Assembly: GCF_043555975.1 (NCBI RefSeq) | Contig: NZ_JBIGIA010000001.1 | Span: forward strand, 515,814 to 579,813 | Length of the DNA: 64,000 nt | DNA from: Pelomonas nitida | GTDB lineage: Bacteria; Pseudomonadota; Gammaproteobacteria; Burkholderiales; Burkholderiaceae_C | Reading direction: 5' to 3' | Shown: one piece after another, positions 1 to 8,364 of the stretch | Layout: every line of letters starts with the position of its first letter | Position numbering within the stretch: the first letter of the stretch is position 1 | The notes under the pieces: model-generated | The model's database searches: none | Told to the model about the DNA's origin: nothing | Seen by the model: only the letters and a program-made list of their open reading frames with translations | Position numbers and translations under genes: made by a program

Positions 1-461
1 ACCTTGTCCTTGAGGCGGCCGCGGTAGTTCTGCAGTTCGGCGGTGGTCATGGCATCCAGGTAGATGACATCGGCCTCCACCGGCCCGGGCGTGGCCGGCG
101 TCCACGCCAGCGGGATGGCCATCAGCGAGGTCTTGCGCGGGGACAGCAAGTCGATGCTGGCCTTGTCGTAGGTCCAGCCGCGCCCGAACTCATAGGCCTC
201 CAGGTGCGCATGGCTCAGCCCCCAGCCCTTCAGCTGCGCGAGCGTCCAGCGGTTGGCCTCGCGCATCTGCGGCGAATTCGTCAGGCGTGGGCCGATGCGG
301 TCGGTCAGGTGTTGCAGCGTCTGCATGACCTGGGAATGGTTGAAGCCCTGGTCGCGGATGGCGTTGAGCAGCTCGGGGTCGGGCTTGGCCGCCCAGAGCG
401 CGCCAGGCAACAGCAGGCCGGCGACAACCAGCAGGCGGGGAAAAGGCTTGAACTTGGGCAT
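1..461 (-). CDS. Secreted M28/M20-type metallopeptidase, N-terminal part (runs off the window)
   Basis: The minus-strand frame opens with ATG at 459-461 and stays open to the window edge, so about 153 N-terminal residues are visible. It begins with a signal peptide (MPKFKPFPRLLVVAGLLL, then a small-residue cleavage region PGALWAA). The stretch LTDRIGPRLTNSPQ followed by LAQLKGWGL is the usual opening of secreted aminopeptidases of the M28 / M20-M25-M40 fold. The zinc ligands would lie outside the window, so the activity cannot be checked. The most likely role is periplasmic or extracellular peptide hydrolysis. The next gene in the same direction, the LRR kinase, ends 130 bp upstream of this start. 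Confidence 0.7.
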   Translation of the reverse strand, partial: MPKFKPFPRLLVVAGLLLPGALWAAKPDPELLNAIRDQGFNHSQVMQTLQHLTDRIGPRLTNSPQMREANRWTLAQLKGWGLSHAHLEAYEFGRGWTYDKASIDLLSPRKTSLMAIPLAWTPATPGPVEADVIYLDAMTTAELQNYRGRLKDK

Positions 462-591
462 CGACGGGGCTGCAGTGGCGCGCGAGTGCGACGGAAGCGG
501 CGCAGTCTAGTGACACGACTGCAGGGTGCCGTTCGTCAGTCAGGGTATTGCCTGGGTCGGTGGCCGCGAGCCTGTCGCAGCTGCCCGTGGC

Positions 592-1944
592 TCAGACGGG
601 CGGTATCGCGGCCAAGGCGAGAGCCAGCTCGTCGGCCGTCGGGCGCTGGCGGGCGTCGGGCTGCAGGCAGCGTTGCGCCAGCGTCGCCAGCGCATGGCCT
701 GGTGCGGTGCGTGGGCTGGCTGCGCCTGCCAGCTCTGCCAGCTCTTCCAGCAGGCAGCCCAGCGCGCGCACGTCCAGTGCTCGCAGCCGCGCCGCCTGCG
801 CCGCGGGTACGGCAGCCAGGAACGACGCGGCGCCGAAGTCGCCCAGCCGAGCCTGCCCCTGGCCGTCGTGGAGGATGTTGTGGGCATACAGGTCGCCGTG
901 CGTGAGCCCACGCGCGTGCAGGTGCGCCAGCGCGGCAGCCATGGAGCTCGCAATGCCCAGCGCCGCGCTGATGGGCAGCGGCTGCGCCAAGGCGTAGACG
1001 TCGCGCGTGCACGAGGCCAGGCTCGGCGGGCCCGCCAGTACGCGGAACTCCGGCCCGATCAACGGCATCAGCAGCCCGTCGGCACCACCGGGGTGCCCGG
1101 CGAGCCGGGCCAGTGCTGGGATCAGCCCGGCGTGCGTGCCGGCCTGCAGGCACGCGGCCAGCTCCGTGCTGGGCAGGCCGTCGCTGGTGACCTCGCCTTT
1201 GAACACCTTCAGGGCCAGTTGTCGCCCATCCGGCAAGCCGACGCGGTGGATATGCCCCGACGCGCCTTCGCCCAGCAGCGCCTGCACCTCGAGTTGTTGC
1301 CAGGCCTGCGTCGGCAACGGGGCCTGCGCCAGCGCCCGGGCCTCGTGCCCGGCGCTGAAAGGGTTGCCGCCATGGGCGAGCCAGGTCAGGCGCGGCAGTG
1401 CCAGCAGCCAGTCGGGCAGGGCGTCGAGCTGGTTGGCCGAGATGCGCAGCAGTTCCAGCCGTTCGCAGGCGGCCATCGTGGCGGGCAGGGCGCGCAGCCG
1501 GTTGCCGGCCAGCGCCACTTTCTGCAGCCGGGGCCGCCGGCCCAACTCGTCGGGCAGGCTGGCGATGCGGTTGTCGGTGAGGATCAGCCAGCGCAGTCGT
1601 GGCGGCAGCGCCGCCGCGGGCACCTCGACGATCTGGTTGGCCTTGAAGCCCACCATCTCCAGCGCGGCGCAGCGCCCGAGCACCTCGGGCAGTCGGGTGA
1701 AGCGGTTGTCGGAGCAGAAGATGACGCGCAGCCGGTGCAGCCGGGGCAGTTCGTTGGGCAGGTCTTCCAGCGCATTGCCCGACAGGTCCAGCACTTCCAG
1801 CGTGTCGGCCAGCGTGTAGACCTCGGGCGGCAGTTCGCGCAGGCCGGCGCGCAGCGTGAGGCGCTGGGCGCCCACCAGGGCGCCGCTTCGAAGTTGATCG
1901 AGGGAATTCAAACGCGGATCTTTCAGGAGGCGCAGCATCGCCAT
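592..1944 (-). CDS. Leucine-rich-repeat protein kinase
   Basis: About 450 residues. The N-terminal half (about 30-190) carries repeated LxxLxLxxNxLxxLP units, for example LEVLDLSGNALEDLP and LRWLILTDNRIASLP. The C-terminal half is a small eukaryotic-like kinase with a glycine loop LGEGASG at about 224, an ATP-binding Lys in LALKVF (about 246), a catalytic HGDLYAHN (Asp about 351) and a DFG-type metal site in LGDFGA (about 369). All key residues are present, so it should be active. It has no signal peptide and is probably cytosolic. The substrate is unknown; the LRRs presumably bind a partner. I chose the internal ATG at 1944 because the extra 29 residues from an ATG at 2031 are Arg-rich and look non-coding. 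Confidence 0.85.
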   Translation of the reverse strand: MAMLRLLKDPRLNSLDQLRSGALVGAQRLTLRAGLRELPPEVYTLADTLEVLDLSGNALEDLPNELPRLHRLRVIFCSDNRFTRLPEVLGRCAALEMVGFKANQIVEVPAAALPPRLRWLILTDNRIASLPDELGRRPRLQKVALAGNRLRALPATMAACERLELLRISANQLDALPDWLLALPRLTWLAHGGNPFSAGHEARALAQAPLPTQAWQQLEVQALLGEGASGHIHRVGLPDGRQLALKVFKGEVTSDGLPSTELAACLQAGTHAGLIPALARLAGHPGGADGLLMPLIGPEFRVLAGPPSLASCTRDVYALAQPLPISAALGIASSMAAALAHLHARGLTHGDLYAHNILHDGQGQARLGDFGAASFLAAVPAAQAARLRALDVRALGCLLEELAELAGAASPRTAPGHALATLAQRCLQPDARQRPTADELALALAAIPPV

Positions 1945-2106
1945 CGACGGCGGGGCCGCAAGACGGGCCGCCGTGCGCCTTGCACGCCGGCTCGTGCGGC
2001 GGATTTTATGAACCCGGCCGAGTGCGTTCATTCATGCGCCTGCTGACGAGACCTCAGCGCGCAAGGCCGCAGGCCGGTAGCATTGCGCATCTGCTGCGAG
2101 GTGCGC

Positions 2107-2949
2107 ATGAAACTCGAAGACCTGCTCGCGACCGATGCCACGATCCCTTCGTTGCCCGAGGTCGTCAACCAGATCCTTGTCGAACTGCAGAAGGAAGAGC
2201 CCGATCTGCGGCGGGTCAACGACTTGTTGACCCACGAAGGCGGTCTGACGCTGCGCATCCTGCGCCTGGTCAACTCTGCGCGCTACAGCACCGGCACCGA
2301 TCGCATCGGCTCCATCGAAGTCGCAACAGCCCGCCTGGGCATGAAGGCTACGCGGGAGACGGTGCAGGCTGCGGCCGTGGGCGGCGTCTTCAAAGGGGTG
2401 CCGGGTGTTGACCTGGTGGAGTTCTGGCGCCACAGCCTGGACGTGGCCAAGATCGCGCAGTCGTTGGCCGAGGACCTGCGGCTCGACCCCGTGCTGGCGT
2501 TCACGGCGGGCTTGCTGCATGGCACGGGAGACCTGATCCTGAAGATGGCGATGCCCGACCGGCCCAGCGTGCAGCCCGAGTTCTACACCGACGACGGCAG
2601 GTATGCCGCTCAGCTGGCCGACCTGGGCTACGCCTACCCGGAGGTGGGGGCCGCCTTCGCCCGCAAGTGGCAGTTCCCCGGCGAGGTCGTCGACGCCATC
2701 CATCACCAGTGCGAGCCGCAGGAGTCGCCCGACCCGACGCTGTCCAGCGTGTTGTTCCTGGCCTGCTGGACCGCGCGCGTGCACGAACTCGACATCGACG
2801 GCACGGCGATGTTCGATGCACTGCCGCGCGATGTGGCCCAGTCCATCGGCCTGAACGATGTCGAGCGCCTGTGCGACGGCGATGTCATTCCCTGGACGCC
2901 GGCCGACGAGGCCCGCGATTTCATCCCCGGTGGAGGCGGCACGGCATAG
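2107..2949 (+). CDS. HDOD domain signalling protein
   Basis: About 280 residues, almost entirely one HDOD domain. The N-terminus has the typical PSLPEVVNQI opening and the core LTLRILRLVNSARYS. The later part has LLHGTGDLIL in place of the catalytic HD pair, so no phosphohydrolase activity is expected. Members of this family are regulatory proteins, often tied to c-di-GMP signalling or motility. The start ATG at 2107 is preceded by GAGGTG at good spacing; an upstream GTG/ATG at 2083 has no ribosome site. It is a single gene, divergent from the LRR kinase with about 160 bp between them. A second HDOD protein lies at 23858-24754. Confidence 0.85.
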   Translation: MKLEDLLATDATIPSLPEVVNQILVELQKEEPDLRRVNDLLTHEGGLTLRILRLVNSARYSTGTDRIGSIEVATARLGMKATRETVQAAAVGGVFKGVPGVDLVEFWRHSLDVAKIAQSLAEDLRLDPVLAFTAGLLHGTGDLILKMAMPDRPSVQPEFYTDDGRYAAQLADLGYAYPEVGAAFARKWQFPGEVVDAIHHQCEPQESPDPTLSSVLFLACWTARVHELDIDGTAMFDALPRDVAQSIGLNDVERLCDGDVIPWTPADEARDFIPGGGGTA

Positions 2950-3178
2950 CGCCTGCTCGCGTCGGGTAACAGGCCCAGCGGCCGCGGCCATCGGCATCGA
3001 GCGGCGCTGCGCCACGCCGAGGCGCGCTGCAGGCGACTCGCTGCTGTGGCCGGGAGGCCGCGGCTGTGGCAGGCGCCCTTCGCGTGCTTGGAAAGGTCGT
3101 TTCGGGTGACCACGCGCGGTGCGGTCAGAATCGCCGCCTGAACAACGCGACCGGCGCAGCCGGCCCCTGGAGACCTGA

Positions 3179-5947
3179 ATGAATTTTCCTTGCATCGGCC
3201 TGCTGCTGTCCTGCCTGCTGACGGCGGGTTTGGTGGGAGCGCCGACCCCGGCTGCCGCCGTTTCACCTGCGAAGGCCACCGTGGTGGCCACGGCGCCCGC
3301 GCTGGTGCGCGAACTCGGTGGCATCGAGGAGTACCGGCTTCCCAACGGCCTGCAGGTGCTGCTGTTCCCGGACTCGACGCAGACCACCACCACCGTCAAC
3401 ATCACCTATCGCGTCGGCAGCCGGCATGAGGCGCCGGGTGAATACGGCATGGCCCACCTGCTGGAGCACATGTTGTTCATGGGCACGCAGCGCCAGCGCG
3501 ACATCAAGGGGGCCATGGCCCGCTTGGCCGTCCGCTACAACGGCACGACGACGGTCGACCGCACGAACTACTTCGCCAGCTTCAATGCCAATGCGGACAC
3601 GCTCGCCTTCCTGCTGGACCTGGAGGCCGACCGCATGGTGGGCAGCCTCGTCGCCAAGGCCGATCTCGACAAGGAGATGACGGTGGTGCGCAACGAGTTC
3701 GAGCGCGGCGAGGACCAGCCCTTTGCCGTGCTGAGGCAGCGCGTGAACGCCGCCGCCTTCGCCTGGCACCCCTACGGCCACGCCACCATCGGCCCGCGCA
3801 GCGACATCGAGAACGTGCCCATCGAGAAGCTGCAGGCCTTCTACAAGCGCTACTACCGGCCCGACAACGCGACGCTGCTGATCGCCGGCCAGTTCGACAA
3901 GGCGGCGACGCTGGCGCTCATCGGCCAGCGGTTTGGTGCGCTGCGCCGCCCGGAGGCGCCGCTGCCGCAGCCCTACACGGTGGAACCGGCGCAGGACGGT
4001 GAGCGCACGGTGACCGTGCGCCGTGTGGGCGGGCAGCCCATCTTGCTGGCCAATTACCACGTGCCTGCCGTCACCCACCCGGACACGCCGGCCCTCATCG
4101 TCTACGGCCTGTTGATGAGCCTGCAGCCCAGCGGCCAGCTCTACAAGCAGCTGGTGGAGCCCAAGCTGGCGGTGGCGGCGGGACTGGGCGGCATGGGCGG
4201 CGTGGACCCCGGCACGGCGAGCGTCTATGTGCTGCTGCCGCCTGACGCCGACCTGGCCAAGGTCGAGGCCCAGCTGCTGGACCTCGCGGAAGGGCGCAGC
4301 GCCCGGCCCTTCGACGACAGCGAACTCGCGCGTGTGCGCGACATCGCCGTCAACGGTTATCGCCAGCAGATGAAGAACCCCGAGGCGCTGATCCAGCAGA
4401 TCTCGGGCCTCATCGCGGCCGGCGACTGGCGCTTGCTGTTCCAGCTGATGGAAGACATCCCCAAGGTCACGCTGGCCGATGTGGAGCGCGTGCGCGCCGC
4501 CTACTTCAAGCCCGCCAACCGGACGCTGGGGCGCTACCTGCCTGCCGCTGCCGTCGAGCGTGTGGAAATCCCCGTCGCACCGACGCTGGATCAGCGCCTG
4601 GCCGACCTGAAGGGGCCACCGAAGGTGGAAGAGGGCGAGCTGCTGGAGCCCGTGCCGCCCGTGCTGGAGACGCGCATGCGCCGCACCGTGCTGCCCAGCG
4701 GCATCCAGCTGCACACGCTGAACAAGCGCACCCGTGGCAACACCGTCGTGTTGCAGATGCAGCTGCGCTGGGGCGAACGCGCCGCCACCTTCGCGCGCCA
4801 TGGCACCGGCATGGTGGGCCAGCTGATGGACGAAGGCAGCGCAGGCTTCAGCAAGCAGCAGCTGCAGGATGCACTCATCAAGCTGCGCGCCAACCTGTCG
4901 GTCGCCAGCCACGACCAGGGCGCCACCGTCTACCTCAGTGCGGAACGCGACACCTTGCTGCCGGCGCTGCTCGTCGCGGCCGATGCGCTGCGCCGGCCGT
5001 TGTTGCCGCAGGACGCCTTCGATCGCAACCTCAAGGCGGCCATCGCGAGCCTCGACGCGTCACGGCAGGAGCCGAGCGTGCTGCGCCTGGCGGCCACGCG
5101 AGGGCACTACAACAAGGCCCGCGGCGTCTCGCTGGGCGACCCGGACTACACGATGAGTGTGGACGAGCGCATCGCCGAGCTGAAGGCCACGACGCTGGAC
5201 GACGTGAAGCGCTTCTACGCCGACTACTGGAGCGCCGACGATGCCATCGTCAGTGTGGTCGGCCAGCTGCCGGACGGCCTGGCCGCCGAGATCGAGCGGC
5301 TGTTCGGTGACTGGAAGAAGCCGACGGCGCCACGCTTTGTTCGCCATATTCCCCGCCATGTCGACGTGCCACCGGCGCGCTTCGAGGCCATCGCGCGCGA
5401 CAAGGCCAACGCCATCGTCAGGCTGAACGTGCCGCTGCCGTTGAACGGTGAGGACGCCGACTACCCGGCGCTGGAACTGGCCGTGCACATCTTCGGTGGG
5501 GGCGGGCTGGAGAGCCGCCTGTCGGAGCGGGTGCGGCAGAAGGAAGGCCTGACCTACGGCATCGGCGCGTCGCTGGAGGCGAGCCACTGGGGCACGGTCG
5601 GCAGCTTCAGCATCCAGGGCAGCTATGCGCCGGACAAGCGCGACCGCGTCATCGCCGTCGTGCAGGAAGAGGTGGCGCGCATGAGTGCCGAGGGTGTCAC
5701 GGCCGCTGAGCTGGCGCGCGCGAAGAAGGACATCCTCGAGGGCCGCCGGCAGGGCCGTGCCGACACCAGCACGCTGGCCGGCAGCATCGGCGGCATGGCC
5801 GACCGCGGCGAGACCTGGAGCGCCGTGCAGCAGCGCGACGACGCGCTGTCCGCCGTCACCGTCGAGCAGGCCAACGCCGCCTGGCGCAAGTACATCAAGG
5901 GCGAGAACTTCATCATCTCCACGGCGGGCGACTTCAAGGCGCCATGA
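3179..5947 (+). CDS. Two-domain M16 (insulinase/pitrilysin) zinc protease
   Basis: 922 residues with a signal peptide (MNFPCIGLLLSCLLTAGLVG, then APTPAAA), so periplasmic. The N-terminal M16 domain holds the inverted zinc motif HLLEH (His93, Glu96, His97), followed downstream by a conserved Glu region (VVRNEFERGED). The second half is another M16-fold unit (from about residue 500) without an HxxEH site, as in pitrilysin and PqqL-type proteases, where the inactive half helps enclose the substrate. The length matches the family. SD-like GGAGA lies just upstream of the ATG. Substrates are probably peptides or small proteins in the periplasm; nothing nearby narrows this down. Confidence 0.88.
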   Translation: MNFPCIGLLLSCLLTAGLVGAPTPAAAVSPAKATVVATAPALVRELGGIEEYRLPNGLQVLLFPDSTQTTTTVNITYRVGSRHEAPGEYGMAHLLEHMLFMGTQRQRDIKGAMARLAVRYNGTTTVDRTNYFASFNANADTLAFLLDLEADRMVGSLVAKADLDKEMTVVRNEFERGEDQPFAVLRQRVNAAAFAWHPYGHATIGPRSDIENVPIEKLQAFYKRYYRPDNATLLIAGQFDKAATLALIGQRFGALRRPEAPLPQPYTVEPAQDGERTVTVRRVGGQPILLANYHVPAVTHPDTPALIVYGLLMSLQPSGQLYKQLVEPKLAVAAGLGGMGGVDPGTASVYVLLPPDADLAKVEAQLLDLAEGRSARPFDDSELARVRDIAVNGYRQQMKNPEALIQQISGLIAAGDWRLLFQLMEDIPKVTLADVERVRAAYFKPANRTLGRYLPAAAVERVEIPVAPTLDQRLADLKGPPKVEEGELLEPVPPVLETRMRRTVLPSGIQLHTLNKRTRGNTVVLQMQLRWGERAATFARHGTGMVGQLMDEGSAGFSKQQLQDALIKLRANLSVASHDQGATVYLSAERDTLLPALLVAADALRRPLLPQDAFDRNLKAAIASLDASRQEPSVLRLAATRGHYNKARGVSLGDPDYTMSVDERIAELKATTLDDVKRFYADYWSADDAIVSVVGQLPDGLAAEIERLFGDWKKPTAPRFVRHIPRHVDVPPARFEAIARDKANAIVRLNVPLPLNGEDADYPALELAVHIFGGGGLESRLSERVRQKEGLTYGIGASLEASHWGTVGSFSIQGSYAPDKRDRVIAVVQEEVARMSAEGVTAAELARAKKDILEGRRQGRADTSTLAGSIGGMADRGETWSAVQQRDDALSAVTVEQANAAWRKYIKGENFIISTAGDFKAP

Positions 5948-6088
5948 GCTGCAGCCGCTCGTCCAACGAATAGCTTGGACGACCCGCCGGGCGGATGCTG
6001 ATGGGCCAGGCATCGAGCCGCGCGCTGATCGGCGGGCGTGGCCGCGCTAGAGTGCTGACCTTCTTCCCTCGGCCCCAGGAGACCCGCC

Positions 6089-6514
6089 ATGAAGATCGAG
6101 CCCTATCTGTTCTTCGACGGGCGCTGCGAAGAGGCCATCGAGTTCTACAAGCAGGCGCTGGGGGCCAAGGTGGAGTTCCTGATGCGCAACGCCGAGAGCC
6201 CCGAGCCGCCGCCACCCGGTGCGCTGCCGCCGGGCTCGGAGAACAAGATCATGCATGCCTCGCTGCAAATCGGCGGCGCGCTGGTCATGATGTCTGACGG
6301 CCTGTGTGGCGGCGACACGGCCTTCAAGGGCTTCTCGCTGTCGCTGGACTGCCCCGATGCCGACTCGGCCCGCGAGGCCTTCGCCGCGCTGGCCGACGGC
6401 GGCCAGATCCATGTGCCGCTGGGCAAGACCTTCTGGGCGCCGCTGTTCGGCATGGTCAACGACCGCTTCGGCGTGGGCTGGATGGTGGGCGTTTCGGAAG
6501 GCGCGGCGAAGTGA
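6089..6514 (+). CDS. VOC family protein, PhnB/YjdN-like
   Basis: 141 residues beginning MKIEPYLFFDGRCEEAIEFY, the standard opening of PhnB/YjdN-type vicinal-oxygen-chelate proteins, with two beta-alpha-beta-beta-beta modules and the ending GMVNDRFGVGWMV. The family lacks a firmly established reaction; PhnB itself is not needed for C-P lyase. A good SD (AGGAGA) precedes the ATG. It sits alone between the M16 protease and a hairpin-rich gap. Confidence 0.85.
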   Translation: MKIEPYLFFDGRCEEAIEFYKQALGAKVEFLMRNAESPEPPPPGALPPGSENKIMHASLQIGGALVMMSDGLCGGDTAFKGFSLSLDCPDADSAREAFAALADGGQIHVPLGKTFWAPLFGMVNDRFGVGWMVGVSEGAAK

Positions 6515-6533
6515 CGGCCGCCGACGCCGTATG

Positions 6534-6605
6534 GCCGCCCGAGGGCGGCGGGCTCCCGCTTGGCGGGAGTGAGCCCGGACCTGCAATGCCCCTGCGGGCA
6601 TTGCA
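6534..6605. repeat. Cluster of three palindromes in an intergenic gap
   Basis: Three perfect hairpins follow one another: GCCGCCC/GGGCGGC (6534-6549), CTCCCGC/GCGGGAG (6553-6569) and TGCAATGCCC/GGGCATTGCA (6582-6605, 10-bp stem, 4-nt loop). There is no T-run, so this looks like a REP-type element rather than a canonical terminator. It could still protect or end the VOC transcript. The third palindrome is related to one at 63838-63857. Confidence 0.65.
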
Positions 6606-6665
6606 AGCCTGGCGAACGCCTGTCCGCTCTGACGTTCAGGCAGCGCGAAGCGCGAAGGGTGCCTC

Positions 6666-7184
6666 ATGATGCAGCTGCCTGCCCATCTGAGGGCTGATTG
6701 CTCGGCCTGCGCGGCGCTGTGCTGCGTGATTCCGCCGTTCGACGCCGTCCAGGGCTTCGGCTTCGACAAGCCGGCCGAGACGCCGTGCCAGCATCTGTGC
6801 GCCGACTTCCGCTGCGGCATCCACACCGATCTCGTGCCGCGCGGCTTCGAAGGCTGCGTGGCCTTCGACTGTCTGGGCGCTGGCCAGCGGCTGACCGCCA
6901 TGGCCGTCGCGCGCTTCGACAGCGCCGACTGGCGCCACCGCAGCGACGTGGCGCGCTGGCTGTTCGCCGCCTACCCGCGGGTCCGCGAAGTGCAGGAGTG
7001 GATCGCGCGCTTGCACCTGGCTGCTAAGGTTGCGGGTTTGGGCGAGCTGCAGACGCTGGCGGACGAACTCGAGGCCGAGTCGTCGCGCTGGCCGGACTGG
7101 ACGGCGGACGAGCATGGCGCGTGGCAGGCGCGCGTGCAGGCCGCGCTGGCGCCGCTCGCCCCGAACCGAATGACCCGGAATTGA
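6666..7184 (+). CDS. Cysteine-rich protein of the family found at the N-terminus of some pentapeptide-repeat proteins
   Basis: 172 residues. The N-terminal 75 residues carry eight cysteines in the pattern DCSACAALCCV...CQHLCADFRCGIH...GCVAFDC, which suggests a metal or Fe-S site like that of YkgJ-type zinc/iron-chelating proteins. From family knowledge the same Cys-rich block precedes pentapeptide repeats in actinobacterial proteins. Here no pentapeptide repeats follow, only a helical tail. It is the first gene of a four-gene run; its TGA overlaps the next ATG (TGATG), so translation is probably coupled. The function is unknown. Confidence 0.7.
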   Translation: MMQLPAHLRADCSACAALCCVIPPFDAVQGFGFDKPAETPCQHLCADFRCGIHTDLVPRGFEGCVAFDCLGAGQRLTAMAVARFDSADWRHRSDVARWLFAAYPRVREVQEWIARLHLAAKVAGLGELQTLADELEAESSRWPDWTADEHGAWQARVQAALAPLAPNRMTRN

Positions 7185-7741
7185 TGCAGACCATGGAATC
7201 CCCCAAGCCCGCCGCCCCGTCGGTGATCGCGTTGGCCGATGAACTCACCGGGCGGGGCTGGCGCCGCTCCCGCAAGGGCGCCCGCATTGCCGCCCTGGCG
7301 GTCTCGCTCGTCGCCGCCGTCGTCGTGTTCGGCTTGTTCAACCGCTTCGGCACGCCGCCGAAGGGCGAGGTGAAGCCCGAGCGTCAGTTGGTGGCGAGCG
7401 TCGACTTGAGCATCGGCAACCCGGTGGTGTCTGCCGAAAAAGGCGAAGCCCGGGCGCGCGCGGACATCGAAGCCGGCAAGCTGGAGCTGCACGTCTATGG
7501 CCCGGCGCCCAGCGAAGACGACAACGCCCAGGCCCGGCGCCTGAAGCAGCGCTACGGCATCACGCGGGTCTACAAGGGCAAGACGGGGCCGGAGGTCGCG
7601 CTGGCTTTTGCCGACGGCTACAACCGCGTCATGCGGGCCGAGATCGAGCGTCGCCACGGCCGCGAACTGGCGGACCGCCTGCTGCCCAGGCGCGACGCCG
7701 CCATGCCTGTCGCCGCGCCGGCATCCAAGGAAGCACCATGA
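7184..7741 (+). CDS. Single-pass membrane protein of unknown function
   Basis: About 185 residues. A short basic N-terminus (RGWRRSRKGARI) is followed by one membrane helix (AALAVSLVAAVVVFGLFN) and then a soluble region of about 130 residues, probably periplasmic, with no recognisable domain. I placed the start at the ATG overlapping the previous stop (TGATG); a longer reading from 7121 would overlap the upstream gene by more than 60 bp. It overlaps the GST gene by 4 bp (ATGA). I do not recognise the family. Confidence 0.65.
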   Translation: MQTMESPKPAAPSVIALADELTGRGWRRSRKGARIAALAVSLVAAVVVFGLFNRFGTPPKGEVKPERQLVASVDLSIGNPVVSAEKGEARARADIEAGKLELHVYGPAPSEDDNAQARRLKQRYGITRVYKGKTGPEVALAFADGYNRVMRAEIERRHGRELADRLLPRRDAAMPVAAPASKEAP

Positions 7742-8364
7742 AGCTCATCGGCATGCTCGACTCCCCGTTTGTGCGCCGCGTCGCGATCTCGATGCGGCTG
7801 CTGGGCCTGCCGTTCGAGCACGCGGCCGTGTCGGTGTTCCGCGGCTTCGACGAGTTCCAGCGCATCAACCCGGTCGTCAAGGCCCCTACGCTCGTGACCA
7901 ACGACGGCAGCGTGCTGATGGACTCGACGCTGCTGCTGCAGTACGCCGAGGCACTGGCCGGCCGCAGCCTGTCGCCCGCCGACCCGGCCGCGCTGGTGCG
8001 CGAGCTGCGCCTCATCGGCCTGGCGCTGGCGGCCTGCGAGAAGACGGCCCAGATCGTCTACGAGCGCGGCCTGCGCCCGGCCGAGAAGCAGCATGCGCCC
8101 TGGCTGGAACGTGTCAGCGGCCAGCTGCAGGCCGCCTACCGCGCGCTGGATGACGAGCTGGCCGCGCAGCCGCTGGACGCCAGCGAGGGCGGCATCCGCC
8201 AGTCGGGCATCACGGTGGCCGTGGCCTGGCGCTTCACGCAGTTCATGCTGCCGGAGCTTGTGCCGGCCGACGGCTTCCCGCATCTGGCGGCCTACACGGC
8301 TACCGTCGAGCAACTGCCGGTGTTCCGCGCCATCCCTTGTGACGACTCGCTCCAGTTGAACTGA
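7738..8364 (+). CDS. Glutathione S-transferase family protein
   Basis: 208 residues with the GST layout. The thioredoxin-like N-terminal domain begins MKLIGMLDSPFVRRVAISMR, has the cis-proline region VVKAPTLV and the glutathione gamma-glutamyl contact DSTLLLQY (an ESxAI variant). A helical C-terminal domain follows. Ser9, in SPFVRR, is the likely catalytic residue. The substrate is unknown. The start ATG overlaps the previous stop (ATGA) and its own stop overlaps the patatin start (TGATG), so it is part of a translationally coupled operon. Confidence 0.85.
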   Translation: MKLIGMLDSPFVRRVAISMRLLGLPFEHAAVSVFRGFDEFQRINPVVKAPTLVTNDGSVLMDSTLLLQYAEALAGRSLSPADPAALVRELRLIGLALAACEKTAQIVYERGLRPAEKQHAPWLERVSGQLQAAYRALDDELAAQPLDASEGGIRQSGITVAVAWRFTQFMLPELVPADGFPHLAAYTATVEQLPVFRAIPCDDSLQLN

